From Azospirillum griseum (GTDB lineage: Bacteria; Pseudomonadota; Alphaproteobacteria; Azospirillales; Azospirillaceae): DNA of 64,000 nucleotides. The notes under the pieces were generated by a model that saw nothing but the letters and a program-made list of their open reading frames with translations, ran no database searches and was not told where the DNA came from. Position numbers and translations under genes: made by a program. Location: contig NZ_RXMA01000004.1 of assembly GCF_003966125.1 (NCBI RefSeq), positions 186,001 to 250,000 of the forward strand, given 5' to 3'. Positions 43,134 through 52,297 of this stretch are shown here, one piece after another. Within the stretch, counting starts at the first letter, position 1, and every line of letters starts with the position of its first letter.

Positions 43134-46019
43134 TCACTCCGGTTGGGATGCTGGGTCCATGCCTGGAAATTCCTGACGCTTCACCAACCGGTACAGGTGG
43201 CCCCGTCGGTTCATCAGTTCATCGAAGCCGCCGCTCTCGACAACGCGTCCACCGTCGAGGACGAGGATGCGGTTGGCGTGGCGGATCGTGCTGAGCCGGT
43301 GGGCGATCACGATGCGCGTGGCGGGAACGCGTCGCACGGCCTCCATGACGCGCGCCTGCGCGTTGTTGTCCAGCGCGCTGGTCGCCTCGTCAAGGACAAG
43401 GACCGCCGGTTTGGCGAGAAGAGCACCAGCCAGCACGAGGCGCTGCACCTGCCCGCCCGACAGCGTGCGCGAGGCGTCGGGCAGCAACGTGTGCAGGCCC
43501 ATCGGCATGGCGGCGACGTCCTCCGCCATGGCGGCAGCGGCCAGCGCCTCCCACACCTGTTTGGGCGTGGCGTCGGTCAGACCACGAACAATCTCGAAGA
43601 TGGTTCCCGGCGGCAAACGGCTGTCCTGCAACACGACACCGATCCGCCGTCGTAGGGCGTCCGGGTGCAGCGCGCGCGTGTCATGGCCGTCAACATACAC
43701 AGCCCCGTGTGATGGGGCCTCAAGCCCGAGCAGCAGCCGCACCAGCGTGGACTTCCCGCACCCCGAAGGCCCGACAATGGCGATCATGTCCCCCGGCACG
43801 GCTCGGAACGAAACGTCGGACAGAACCGTCGGCCCATCGCCGTAGGCGAACCCCACGGAGGAGAACTCGATTGCGCCGATCAGCGGGCCGGGATCGGTCA
43901 AATCCGCCAGCGCCTCGGGCGTTTCCTGGAGGAGTGGCTTCGCGTAGGCCCAGCCAGAGCGCAGCAACCAGACGGCAAGCCCACCGCGCAGCAACTGGGA
44001 GACCCCCGCCAGCATCAGCGCAAAGGAGGTGAGGACGACCACAGCGGTGGCCACCGGCAGACTTGCTGTCCCCTCCGGCGTGGCGCTGGTGGCGTGGATC
44101 GCCGCAAACAGAACAGCGGTGGCGAAGCCGGGATAGGCCGCCTGCCACGCCTCGTAGGCGTTCGCCATCCGGCGGGAGGCGACCAGCCGGGCGCGCAGCG
44201 ACGCAAAGCAATCGGTCCACCGCAGCAGGGCACGCCCCTCCGCCGCTGCACCGCGCAACGCGACGATGCCGTTGACAAACTCGGCCAACAGGCTGTCCGC
44301 ACTGCCCAGCAAACGCTCGCCGTCGAGCATGGCCCGCACCTGCAGCCACCCGGCAAGAAATCCGACGGCAAGGTGCAGCGCCACCAGCGACGCCGCCAGA
44401 CCGGCCAGAACCGCATCGTTCCAGGCGATGACCACCAAGCTGGACAGCACGACGCCCAGCGCCCCGACCGCCGTGAAGAGGAAGTGCCGCACACCCGCCG
44501 CAACCGACACCGCCGCCGCCGCCCGCGCCGCAAGATCAGCGCTCGGCCAGCCACGCAGGACTCCGAGCGGCAGGCCCACGATGCGGTCCCAGACACCGTC
44601 GTGCACTTGGCTGTCGGCGCGGGCGGCAAAGCGACGGCGCGCCGCCTCCCCCGCAAGCTGCGCAACGAAGCCCGCGACGCCGATCAGCAGCATCAGCGCC
44701 CCGACCTGCATCACCGCGTCCGGCAGCGCCGTCGGCACCAGCACACCGTAAACAAAGCCGCTGGCAACCGGCAACGCTTGCGCAAGGACGCTGCCGACGA
44801 GCAGCGCCGCCAGGAAAACCAACAGGTCCGCTCCGCCACCGGCGACTCCGGTGGACAGCAGGGCCAGGACATCGGGACGCAGCGGCAACGGACGGAACAC
44901 GGCGTGGGCCTCGACCGTCACACCAGCGGCGTTGGCCGCCGTGACCGGGCGTTCCGTGCCGGTGTGGTCGGTCTCGCACCAGCCAGCACCGCGCCAAACC
45001 AGGGCAACCGGAGTGCGACCGTCCCGCCAGGCCAACATGGGAGCGGATTCGGTTCTCCACCAATCATCGGCGAGTCGCACCGGCTGAAGCCGGAGGTCCG
45101 ACGCCCGTGCGATCTCCTCCAGCGTCGGCGGCATGTCCATCTGTGCACGCCGTCCTCTGGTTGGGCGACGGACCGGCGTGCCGAGCGCGCGGCCCAGGAC
45201 GCGCATCACGTCCAACAGGCCATCGCCGCCACCCTCCGCACGCAGCGGCAGCCGGTTGCCCAGAATGTCGGCGATCCGCCCGGCAGCCTGCGCTGTGTCA
45301 AACGCCTCCTCATTGTGCCGTCGGCGGAGCCGATGGGCTTCGTCCACCTCGGCAAGGCCGCGCGCCAGTGGCAGCAGTTCGGCGACGGCGGCGTCAAAAA
45401 CGGCCAGCCCGGTCGGCCAGTCGGGACGGGCCAGCCCGCTCCGCCAGTCGAGCGCCCGAACCTCGCCCGGTTCGTCGAGAACCAGCCAGGCACCGGTTGG
45501 CAGCGGCAGAAACCCGCCCACCGGTTCGATGCCAAAGAGCCGCGCGCCGCCGGGTGGCAGGTCGATCCAGATGATTCCCCCGGAACCGCCGACAACAGCC
45601 TCGGCGGCCAGGGGCACGGATACGCCGTCCGCTGCGACAAGGTCCGACAACGGCCTGGGTCCGAAAGCGGGGGCCAGCCCATCGGACAGCGCCTGGAGCC
45701 AAAGGGCAAGACCATCGGCGAAGGCATCGGATGGGTCGGTTTGCGGCCAGCCTTCGGGCGGCAGCCCGTAAAGCCGGGCGTCGGCGTTTGCCACAGCCAA
45801 CATGACCTCGTTGCCCAACCGGCTGGGCGGCAGGCCAAACAGCAGGCCGCCCGCTGGAATCCGGCCGATCGGTTGGCGGGCCGCTGGCGCATCGCGTCGC
45901 ACGGCAAACAGCACAACCTCCCCCGCCACGACGGCAAGGCAGGCGGTTGTGTCGTCAAGCACGAGATGCCTTCCCGTCAGAAGGGTCGGCACCGTTGCCC
46001 TGTCATCAGCCAGCGTCAT
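43134..46019 (-). CDS. NHLM-type bacteriocin export ABC transporter (non-peptidase subunit)
   Basis: A 961-residue ABC exporter half. The N-terminal 400 residues are a poorly conserved cytoplasmic region with a cyclic-nucleotide-domain-like feel and no C39 cysteine. An exporter membrane domain (about 400-680) follows, then a complete ATPase: Walker A IVGPSGCGKST, signature TLSGGQVQRLVLAGALL, Walker B VLVLDEATSALD and H-loop IVIAHRLSTI. This long-N-terminus form pairs with a peptidase-containing partner in NHLM-type peptide export systems. It starts three bases after its partner's stop and ends the export operon. Confidence 0.88.
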   Translation of the reverse strand: MTLADDRATVPTLLTGRHLVLDDTTACLAVVAGEVVLFAVRRDAPAARQPIGRIPAGGLLFGLPPSRLGNEVMLAVANADARLYGLPPEGWPQTDPSDAFADGLALWLQALSDGLAPAFGPRPLSDLVAADGVSVPLAAEAVVGGSGGIIWIDLPPGGARLFGIEPVGGFLPLPTGAWLVLDEPGEVRALDWRSGLARPDWPTGLAVFDAAVAELLPLARGLAEVDEAHRLRRRHNEEAFDTAQAAGRIADILGNRLPLRAEGGGDGLLDVMRVLGRALGTPVRRPTRGRRAQMDMPPTLEEIARASDLRLQPVRLADDWWRTESAPMLAWRDGRTPVALVWRGAGWCETDHTGTERPVTAANAAGVTVEAHAVFRPLPLRPDVLALLSTGVAGGGADLLVFLAALLVGSVLAQALPVASGFVYGVLVPTALPDAVMQVGALMLLIGVAGFVAQLAGEAARRRFAARADSQVHDGVWDRIVGLPLGVLRGWPSADLAARAAAAVSVAAGVRHFLFTAVGALGVVLSSLVVIAWNDAVLAGLAASLVALHLAVGFLAGWLQVRAMLDGERLLGSADSLLAEFVNGIVALRGAAAEGRALLRWTDCFASLRARLVASRRMANAYEAWQAAYPGFATAVLFAAIHATSATPEGTASLPVATAVVVLTSFALMLAGVSQLLRGGLAVWLLRSGWAYAKPLLQETPEALADLTDPGPLIGAIEFSSVGFAYGDGPTVLSDVSFRAVPGDMIAIVGPSGCGKSTLVRLLLGLEAPSHGAVYVDGHDTRALHPDALRRRIGVVLQDSRLPPGTIFEIVRGLTDATPKQVWEALAAAAMAEDVAAMPMGLHTLLPDASRTLSGGQVQRLVLAGALLAKPAVLVLDEATSALDNNAQARVMEAVRRVPATRIVIAHRLSTIRHANRILVLDGGRVVESGGFDELMNRRGHLYRLVKRQEFPGMDPASQPE

Positions 46020-46022
46020 CGT

Positions 46023-48182
46023 TCAATCCGCCAGCATCAGACGGCGAAACGGACCAGGACCGGCCAGCAGCCGGTCGGGAGCATCGCACTGGACCACGCG
46101 ACCACCGTCGAGCACGAGGACGCGGTCGCAATCGCGCAACGCCGAATGACGGTGGGCGATGATGATGGTGGTGGCACCGCACAGGCGCAGGTTGGCGAGA
46201 AGTTGCGCCTCGGTCTCGGCGTCGAGCGCTGCGGTCGCCTCGTCGAGGATCAGAATGCGTGGATCACGCACCAGCGCACGGGCGATTTCCAGACGGGCAC
46301 GCTGGCCGCCGGACAGGTCGCGACCGCCTTCCCGCACGCGCGCGCCGTAACCGCCCCGGCGCAACACCGTGTCGTGCAGCAGCGCGCAGCGCGCCGCCGC
46401 CACAACGCGTTCCTCGGGCAGGCTGTGGTCCCACAGGGTGATGTTGTCGCGGACGCTGCCCTCGAAGATCGCGCCGTGCTGCTCGACGGTGGCCAGGGAG
46501 CGGCGCAATTGCAGGCGCGGCACCGCCGCCAGCGGAACGCCGTCGAACAGGATGGTGCCGACCGAAGGCTCGACGATGCCGGCGATGAGCGCGGCCAGTG
46601 TCGATTTGCCCGACCCCGACGCTCCGGCGATGCCAAGCCGTTCACCCGGTGCCAGATCGAACGACACCCCATCCAGCAGCCACGGGCTGCCCACCCCGCA
46701 GCGAAAGCCGACGCCGCGCACGGACACGGCACCGGCGAGGCGCGCGGCGTTGTCTCCCTCCTCCGGACGGACGTCCGCCCGGCTGAATTCGGCGGCGGGT
46801 GGATGACGGAGCGTGTCGTCAAGCAGCCGGAGACAGGCCTGCCCGTCCTGAATCCGCGCGCCGAGTTGGACCAGTGCTGCGACCGGCGCAAGAAATCCCG
46901 CCGTCAGCGCCTGAAAGGCGACGAGCATGCCAAGCGACAGGTCGCCAGCGATGACCATGTTGCCGCCGACCGTCATCACCAGGGCACCGGAAGCCACCGT
47001 GGTCAGTCCCGGCAAGGCGACGAGACGCGCCTGCGCGGCACCGACGGCTTGGCGCAGGTTGATCACCCGCGCGTTCATCGCCGCCAGCCGGGCGCGCAGC
47101 CGGTCAGCGGCACCAGCGGCCTTGTACTCCTCGATCATCCGCAGGCCCTGGCGGGCGAAGCCCGCGTGATCGGTGGCGGCGGCAAGCAGATGGCGGTTGT
47201 CGTCGTCCAGCGCGCGCGTCGACCGGAGCAGCACAGCAAGGTTGCCCAACGCCAACAGCAGCACGATGCAGGACAGAGTGGGCACCGTAACCAGCATGGC
47301 GACCAGGAAAGCGGACGCGGTCAACAGGTTGGACAGCGCGACGCCGACCTCGCCAGCCGCCACCTGGGCAACGCGGTCGTTCAGCATCGCCCGACCAGCG
47401 ACCTGGGTGGATTGGCGTTGCGCGAAATAATGGATCGGCAGGCGCAAGACATGGTTGACGAACGTCAGCGCGCCGACGACCGCCAACCGTGTTTCCAACC
47501 GCAGCAGCACCTCGCGCTGCAACCAGACCAGAAGCCCGGTCACGGTGGCGCAGCCCGCCATGCCGAGCAACAGCGGCCCCAGCCAGTGATCAAAGCGGTC
47601 GATCAGGATGCGGTCGATGAAGATCCTTGCAAAGGCCGGTACCAGCAGGCCCGGAGCAACCAGTGCCAGCGCAATCATCACGGAAAAGGCGACGGCACCG
47701 CCGTTTCCCCGCAGCCGATCGGCAAGACCGCGCCACAGCGATGGAGGGCGCCCGCAAGGTTTGAACATCGGGCCGGGGCGGAGCGACAGCACCACGCCGG
47801 TGAAGCCTCGGTCGAAGTCAGCGTCGGACACCCGGCGCGGTCCGCGCGCCGGGTCGTTCAGGTGAACGACACCACGGCCAAAGCCCTCCACCACCAGAAA
47901 ATGGTCCATTTCCCAATGCACGATGACCGGCATGGGCATGCGGTGCAGATGCTCCGGCTCCATACGGGACGCGTTGACGTCCAGCCCTTCGGCGCGAGCG
48001 GCTTGGACGATGGAGCGGGCGGAGCTGCCGTCGCGGGTGACGTTGCAGGCAACCCGCAATTCCTCCAGCGTCGTCCACCGCCCGAAATGGGCCAATATGA
48101 TGGCAAGCGCCGCTGCCCCGCATTCGGCCGCCTCCATTTGCAACACGGTCGGGGTGCGGACGCGCGCGGACCGGCCCATCAT
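46023..48182 (-). CDS. Peptidase-containing ABC exporter (C39 leader peptidase)
   Basis: A 719-residue exporter with three parts. The C39 cysteine peptidase (residues 1-135) has Gln15 and Cys21 in LQMEAAECGAAALAI, His94 in WEMDHFLVV and Asp110 in LNDPARGPR. The membrane domain with six helices spans about 155-440. The ATPase has GASGSGKST, DLSGGQRARLEIARALV and ILDEATAALD. Such proteins cut a double-glycine leader while exporting the cargo. The candidate cargo, with a GG leader, is the first gene of this operon. The catalytic residues are all present, so processing activity is expected. Confidence 0.93.
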   Translation of the reverse strand: MMGRSARVRTPTVLQMEAAECGAAALAIILAHFGRWTTLEELRVACNVTRDGSSARSIVQAARAEGLDVNASRMEPEHLHRMPMPVIVHWEMDHFLVVEGFGRGVVHLNDPARGPRRVSDADFDRGFTGVVLSLRPGPMFKPCGRPPSLWRGLADRLRGNGGAVAFSVMIALALVAPGLLVPAFARIFIDRILIDRFDHWLGPLLLGMAGCATVTGLLVWLQREVLLRLETRLAVVGALTFVNHVLRLPIHYFAQRQSTQVAGRAMLNDRVAQVAAGEVGVALSNLLTASAFLVAMLVTVPTLSCIVLLLALGNLAVLLRSTRALDDDNRHLLAAATDHAGFARQGLRMIEEYKAAGAADRLRARLAAMNARVINLRQAVGAAQARLVALPGLTTVASGALVMTVGGNMVIAGDLSLGMLVAFQALTAGFLAPVAALVQLGARIQDGQACLRLLDDTLRHPPAAEFSRADVRPEEGDNAARLAGAVSVRGVGFRCGVGSPWLLDGVSFDLAPGERLGIAGASGSGKSTLAALIAGIVEPSVGTILFDGVPLAAVPRLQLRRSLATVEQHGAIFEGSVRDNITLWDHSLPEERVVAAARCALLHDTVLRRGGYGARVREGGRDLSGGQRARLEIARALVRDPRILILDEATAALDAETEAQLLANLRLCGATTIIIAHRHSALRDCDRVLVLDGGRVVQCDAPDRLLAGPGPFRRLMLAD

Positions 48183-48185
48183 ACC

Positions 48186-49499
48186 CTATGGCCTCCCGTC
48201 GAACAAAACGCCCAAGGCGGGCAGCGCCAGCGCCAGAAGCGGGGTGGAGCGCACCGTAACGCGGACATCGGCCAGTGTGCCGCTGGCAAGCGGTGATGGT
48301 GCGGTGCGTGAGGATGACCACAAGGGTTGCGTCGGTGCCGTGGGATCGGTGTCGAGCGCCACAGAGACAGCGAACGGTGTCCCCAGTTCGGCGACGAAAG
48401 TCTGCACCAGCCGGTCGTTTTGCAGCGTCCGCATCATCCCGTCGCTGCTGGCGGGCATCTCGCCGACGCTGATGACCCGACCGAGCAGGAAGCCATGCTC
48501 CTCACGCCGGGTGGTCGCAGGCGAGACCTCCACCGCCATGCCGGGGGCCAGCTTTTTGCCATCGGCCGCACGCACATAGGCGACGACTGTCGGTACCAGC
48601 GGCGCCGCGCTGTCCACCGCGCCAGTCAACTTGCGGTTGGGCGTGCGCTCCACCGTCAGGATCGATGTTCCCGGCTGCACCACTTGGCCAATGTTGGCCT
48701 TGGCCTCGACGACGTGACCATCGAACGGTGAGCGGACGGTGCCCATCCAGTCCAGCCGTTCCTCCAGCCCTGTCACCCGGCGACGCGCCTCAGCCACCCG
48801 GCGTTCGGCGTCGAAGCGGGCCTGTTCGTCCTGTGTTGCCTTGACCGCTTTTTCTGATTCGATCGCCGCCGTCTCGTCCTGCGCATCGGCGATCTGGCCA
48901 TTGACCGCCAACACCGCTTCGCTCGCCGCAATCAGCCGTTCGCGCGTCATCGTTCCCCGGGCGACCAAGCGCTCAACACCGTCTCGCTGTTCGATCAGCG
49001 CGTCACGACGCTCGCGCAATGCGGCGAGGCGGCCGGACAGTGAGGCAAGCCGCGCCCCGCGCGCCGCTGCGCGGGCCTCGGCGTCCCGGCGTTGGAAGCC
49101 AAGAAGATCGGTGTGGAAGCGCAACGCGTCGTCCAACTCTCCACGGGCAATGGAAAGCTGCAATCGCAATTCCGGCTGATCGATCCGCGCGATGATCATG
49201 CCGGGCGTGACGGCGTCGCCGGGGCGGGCGTTCAATTCGTGGATCTGACCGGACGCGTCGGCGACGACGTCCACCACCCCGCGCGCTGAGAGCAGAATGC
49301 CCCGACCGTTTACGGTGACGGGAACAATGAAGAAGGCGCTCCACACCAAAATGCCGAGGATGACGGTGGTCAGAAAAAAGCCCAGCCCCCACAGGCGCGG
49401 GCGCATCACCCGGAGCGCATCCCTGTGATCACTGCCGTTGGTAAATACGGCCACCGCCTGCGGACGGAAGGGCGGCACTGCGTCTGGCATCCCTGTCAA
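48186..49499 (-). CDS. HlyD-type secretion adaptor of the export system
   Basis: A 437-residue periplasmic adaptor. It has a cytoplasmic N-terminus of about 35 residues, one membrane anchor (WGLGFFLTTVILGILVWSAFF), a first lipoyl half (VVADASGQIHELNARPGDAV), a long Ala/Arg/Glu coiled-coil hairpin (residues 120-250), and a second lipoyl half (VRSPFDGHVVEAKANIGQVV) with a barrel domain. It matches NHLM-system secretion proteins, which connect the ABC pair to the outer membrane. It lies between the candidate cargo gene and the C39 exporter on the same strand; the gap to the cargo gene is 47 bases and to the exporter three. Confidence 0.9.
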   Translation of the reverse strand: MTGMPDAVPPFRPQAVAVFTNGSDHRDALRVMRPRLWGLGFFLTTVILGILVWSAFFIVPVTVNGRGILLSARGVVDVVADASGQIHELNARPGDAVTPGMIIARIDQPELRLQLSIARGELDDALRFHTDLLGFQRRDAEARAAARGARLASLSGRLAALRERRDALIEQRDGVERLVARGTMTRERLIAASEAVLAVNGQIADAQDETAAIESEKAVKATQDEQARFDAERRVAEARRRVTGLEERLDWMGTVRSPFDGHVVEAKANIGQVVQPGTSILTVERTPNRKLTGAVDSAAPLVPTVVAYVRAADGKKLAPGMAVEVSPATTRREEHGFLLGRVISVGEMPASSDGMMRTLQNDRLVQTFVAELGTPFAVSVALDTDPTAPTQPLWSSSRTAPSPLASGTLADVRVTVRSTPLLALALPALGVLFDGRP

Positions 49500-49546
49500 A
49501 ACCGGTGGGGTTCCTACCGCAATTTATCCGGAGGTGATGATGAAGG

Positions 49547-50101
49547 CTATTTCTTGAACTTCGCCAACAGGTCATTCATTTGGTCTGACGCTTGCCTCTG
49601 CTTGTCCATCAACGACTGTAGCTTGATCATATCCATTTGGGCTTCCGAAGTCACAGTGTCGATTTTGGTTTGGACTCCGGTGATGGCGGACTCAAGTTCC
49701 TTTTTGTTGAGCGCACCATCCTGGACAGCGTTCGCGGAAAGGCCCAAAACCTTGGTCAACTCGTCGACCGAACGGTTTCCCCAGTCTGTCGCCAGAGATT
49801 TCAGCGAAACCTGTGCATCCGGTCCATGCGCCTCCAACGCCTTCTCGGCGGTTTTCAACACGGACAACCCTTGATTCAACTCACCGATTGTCGACTGGTG
49901 GGCCTTGACCTCGCCCACTTGCGCCTTTACCCACTCCTCAAGGGTGTCCAGCCGTTCCTGCTGGATGGCTTTCAGCATATCTTCCGGGCTCTTCCCTTCG
50001 CCGAGTGAGAGGGGCAACCCGCTGTCGGATTGGCCTTTTCCGCCTGTGACATTGGCAAGATCGTCGTCGCTCAACGCTGTCGGTGCCTTGTGATCAGCCA
50101 T
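49547..50101 (-). CDS. Double-glycine-leader protein, candidate exported cargo
   Basis: A 184-residue protein with the leader ADHKAPTALSDDDLANVTGG, ending in Gly20-Gly21, the pattern cut by C39 peptidases (L..xxLxxVxGG). The mature 163 residues have no cysteine, are charged and strongly helical with heptad-like spacing (LKAIQQERLDTLEEW; QMDMIKLQSLMDKQRQASDQM). It is therefore not a classical small bacteriocin. The closing helix recalls tails of type III secretion filament/translocator proteins, but that likeness is weak. It heads the export operon. ATG 50101 is chosen since the leader starts there; the ribosome site is weak. No modification residues stand out. Confidence 0.78.
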   Translation of the reverse strand: MADHKAPTALSDDDLANVTGGKGQSDSGLPLSLGEGKSPEDMLKAIQQERLDTLEEWVKAQVGEVKAHQSTIGELNQGLSVLKTAEKALEAHGPDAQVSLKSLATDWGNRSVDELTKVLGLSANAVQDGALNKKELESAITGVQTKIDTVTSEAQMDMIKLQSLMDKQRQASDQMNDLLAKFKK

Positions 50102-50215
50102 GTCCGACCTGCCCGGAATGAATATGATGTTCAACCAAACTATCCGAACAACTGAGCCAGTCAACGCTCAAATGCATCAGGACACTCGTGTCAGGTTCAC
50201 GAGGCAGGTGATGTG

Positions 50216-50372
50216 GTGGGCGGCGGGGAATTTCGTAGGGCGGGGGATTGTCCATCACGACCATGTCGCCGGTCGTCCGGGTGGGAAGCGGAATGCGCTC
50301 GACGTCGGCGAGGAGGGCCGTACCGTTCATGGCACCACTCAGCAGCGTCATTGGTGCCGTGACGCCGGACAG
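50216..50372 (-). pseudogene. IS630-family transposase fragment
   Basis: On the minus strand the reading SGVTAPMTLLSGAMNG, then ALLADVERIPLPTRTTGDMVVMDN, follows the IS630 transposase core (GVTAPMvldGAMNGeaFLAYVEqvLvPtLrpGDiVVMDN) that contains the second catalytic aspartate. It is broken by a stop just upstream and loses similarity after MDNPPPYE, so only about 52 codons survive. No terminal inverted repeats were found. The flanks (50102-50215 and 50373-50574) hold no convincing gene; a weak C/G-rich hairpin lies at about 50515-50537. The fragment marks past insertion at the edge of the export operon. Confidence 0.72.
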
Positions 50373-50574
50373 TCAGATGCGCGGCCAACATCGCCAAGAT
50401 CAGCTCCGTCTCCGCCGTGATCCGAAGCAGAAGAAAATCCCGGTGCTGATCAATCCGGTGCGACCGCAGGTTCCCGCCACGTTTGTCCAGGGCCAGCCGC
50501 TTGATGGTACCCCTTCCTCCACACCGGTGGGAGGAGGCTTTGTTTTGATTGATTGGCGTGTTTTGTTTCGTTTT

Positions 50575-50961
50575 TCAGGTCAATTTGACATATCCGCGCT
50601 CGATCACCCGTTCGGCGGCCTCATAAACCGTCTTCATTTCCTCGTAGGCCGTGCGCAGACGCGCCAATTCGGTAACGCTTGCCGCGCTGGGATGACGGGA
50701 TTCGGCCATTTTGATTCCAGCGCGGATGTAGTCCGCGCGCAATTCAGCAACGCGAACGGCCATCCGCAGGAGTGATTCACGGTTGAGACCGGGCAACTCG
50801 CGCCCGATCACTTCGCAATTGGCCTCCAGGATCGCCGCATCCATGTTTTCCATGAAATGCCGGATGCGATGACGGGCACCGCTTTCCGACGCCTCCGGTG
50901 TCATCAGCTTGTCAACCTTGCCTTTTGCAAATTCGCCGATGATCTTGCCGCCCGAGGTCAT
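50575..50961 (-). CDS. Hypothetical helical protein
   Basis: A 128-residue protein starting MTSGGKIIGEFAKGKVDKL and rich in alpha-helix formers, Arg and Glu (SLLRMAVRVAELRADYIRAGIKMAES; YEEMKTVYEAAERVIERGYV). It has no membrane segment and one cysteine. The ATG at 50961 has GGCGGAGCG upstream; longer in-frame starts at 50997 and 51135 lack a ribosome site and would add basic, low-complexity sequence. It is divergent from purU. I do not recognise the family. Confidence 0.6.
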   Translation of the reverse strand: MTSGGKIIGEFAKGKVDKLMTPEASESGARHRIRHFMENMDAAILEANCEVIGRELPGLNRESLLRMAVRVAELRADYIRAGIKMAESRHPSAASVTELARLRTAYEEMKTVYEAAERVIERGYVKLT

Positions 50962-51149
50962 GGTGCGCTCCGCCGCCAACCGTTGGCCCGCTGGCATTGT
51001 GGCACCGACATGGTTCCGTTTCCAGCGGATGCGTGCGCCCGGCTTTGGGGCGTTGGTGGCTTTTCTGCATCGAGCGGGTGCACGCGGCGGGCAATCCGTG
51101 CTACGCAAGCGTCCCGATTTGTGATGACCGTTCATATGGTAGACGCGCG

Positions 51150-52016
51150 ATGTCCGACACCGGTTCCGAATACATTCTGACCATTTCCTGCCCCGACGCC
51201 GTCGGCATCGTTTACGCGGTGTCCGGTTTTCTGGCGGATCGGAGTTGCAACATCATTGACAGCGCCCAATTCGGTGATCGGGTGTCGGGGCTGTTTTTCC
51301 TGCGCATCCACTTTTCGGCCGGCTCCGCCGGTCCCTCGCAAGCGACGCTGAAAACGGATTTCGCCACCCAGGTGGCCGAACGCTTCGCCATGACCTGGAA
51401 TGTGCACGACGCCAGCCGCCGCCAGCGTGTGCTAATCATGGTGTCAAAGTTCGGGCATTGCCTGAACGACCTGCTGTATCGCTACCGCACCGGCTATCTG
51501 CCCATCGAAATCCCCGCCATTGTGTCCAACCATCGGGATTTTTACCAGTTGGCCGCATGGCACAACATCCCGTTCCATCATTTGCCGGTCGGCCCCGACA
51601 ACAAGGCCCAGCAGGAGGAACGCCTGTTGGAGATCGTGGACACCGAAAAGGTCGATCTGGTCGTCCTCGCCCGCTACATGCAGGTGCTGTCGGGCAAACT
51701 GTGCGAGCGCATGGCCGGTCGTGTCATCAACATCCATCACAGCTTCCTGCCCAGCTTCAAGGGGGCCAAGCCTTACCATCAGGCCCATGCGCGCGGGGTC
51801 AAGCTGATCGGTGCAACAGCCCATTACGTCACCTCCAACCTGGATGAAGGTCCGATCATCGAGCAGGAGGCTGAACGCGTCGATCACACGATGACGCCGG
51901 ATGATCTGGTGGCGATCGGTCGGGACATTGAAAACGTCGTGCTGGCACGCGCCGTGCGCTATCACGTCGAACACCGCGTGTTGCTGAACGGAAACAAGAC
52001 CGTGGTGTTCCGTTGA
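51150..52016 (+). CDS. purU: Formyltetrahydrofolate deformylase
   Basis: A 288-residue enzyme that hydrolyses 10-formyl-THF to THF and formate, feeding purine synthesis and balancing one-carbon pools. The N-terminal ACT domain (residues 6-85) begins YILTISCPDAVGIVYAVSGFL. The C-terminal formyltransferase fold carries IVSNHRDFYQLAAWHNIPFHHLPV, the HHSFLPSFKGAKPYHQAHARGVKLIGATAHYV segment with the catalytic asparagine/histidine (INIHHSFLP), and LDEGPIIEQ. The start at 51150 opens the ACT domain. It is monocistronic. Confidence 0.95.
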   Translation: MSDTGSEYILTISCPDAVGIVYAVSGFLADRSCNIIDSAQFGDRVSGLFFLRIHFSAGSAGPSQATLKTDFATQVAERFAMTWNVHDASRRQRVLIMVSKFGHCLNDLLYRYRTGYLPIEIPAIVSNHRDFYQLAAWHNIPFHHLPVGPDNKAQQEERLLEIVDTEKVDLVVLARYMQVLSGKLCERMAGRVINIHHSFLPSFKGAKPYHQAHARGVKLIGATAHYVTSNLDEGPIIEQEAERVDHTMTPDDLVAIGRDIENVVLARAVRYHVEHRVLLNGNKTVVFR

Positions 52017-52297
52017 CCGTCTCGTGGTGCATCAGAACACACAGCCACAGATGTGTGTCCCACAACCCGATCACGAGCGGCAGAAAAACATCCAAGGTGG
52101 GCAAGATTTCATCGGCCCTCGCGGCGAATGTTTCAAGTTGGTCACGAGACGGAGGAAAGATCGCGCCTCCGATTGTTTGGTGTTAGGATAAACAGCAACA
52201 GAACTTTAACCATTCCGAAAGACATAGAGGACTACTCTGACATTGCCCTCCAGCTCATGGCTGTGCGAGGGCGAGGCGAGTGTTCCCGATCCTCAGA
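52017..52297. other. Intergenic region with possible small-RNA transcript start
   Basis: This stretch between purU and the next gene shows no convincing protein gene; candidate readings in three frames have poor composition. It is more A/T-rich around 52170-52240 (TTGTTTGGTGTTAGGATAA). A strong terminator at 52298 lies about 280 bases from the purU stop and 130 bases before the next start, which leaves room for a short non-coding RNA ending there. Confidence 0.35.

Noticed and set aside
44094..48296. A very long plus-strand open frame (about 1400 codons) across the ABC exporter genes.
   Set aside because: It is antisense to two clear ABC transporters; its product is Gln/Arg/His-rich without any domain, as expected from the mirror of GC-rich codons.
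50248..50775. A plus-strand frame of 175 codons between the leader protein and purU.
   Set aside because: It runs over the transposase fragment and then opposite the hypothetical gene at 50575; composition and lack of a ribosome site argue against it.
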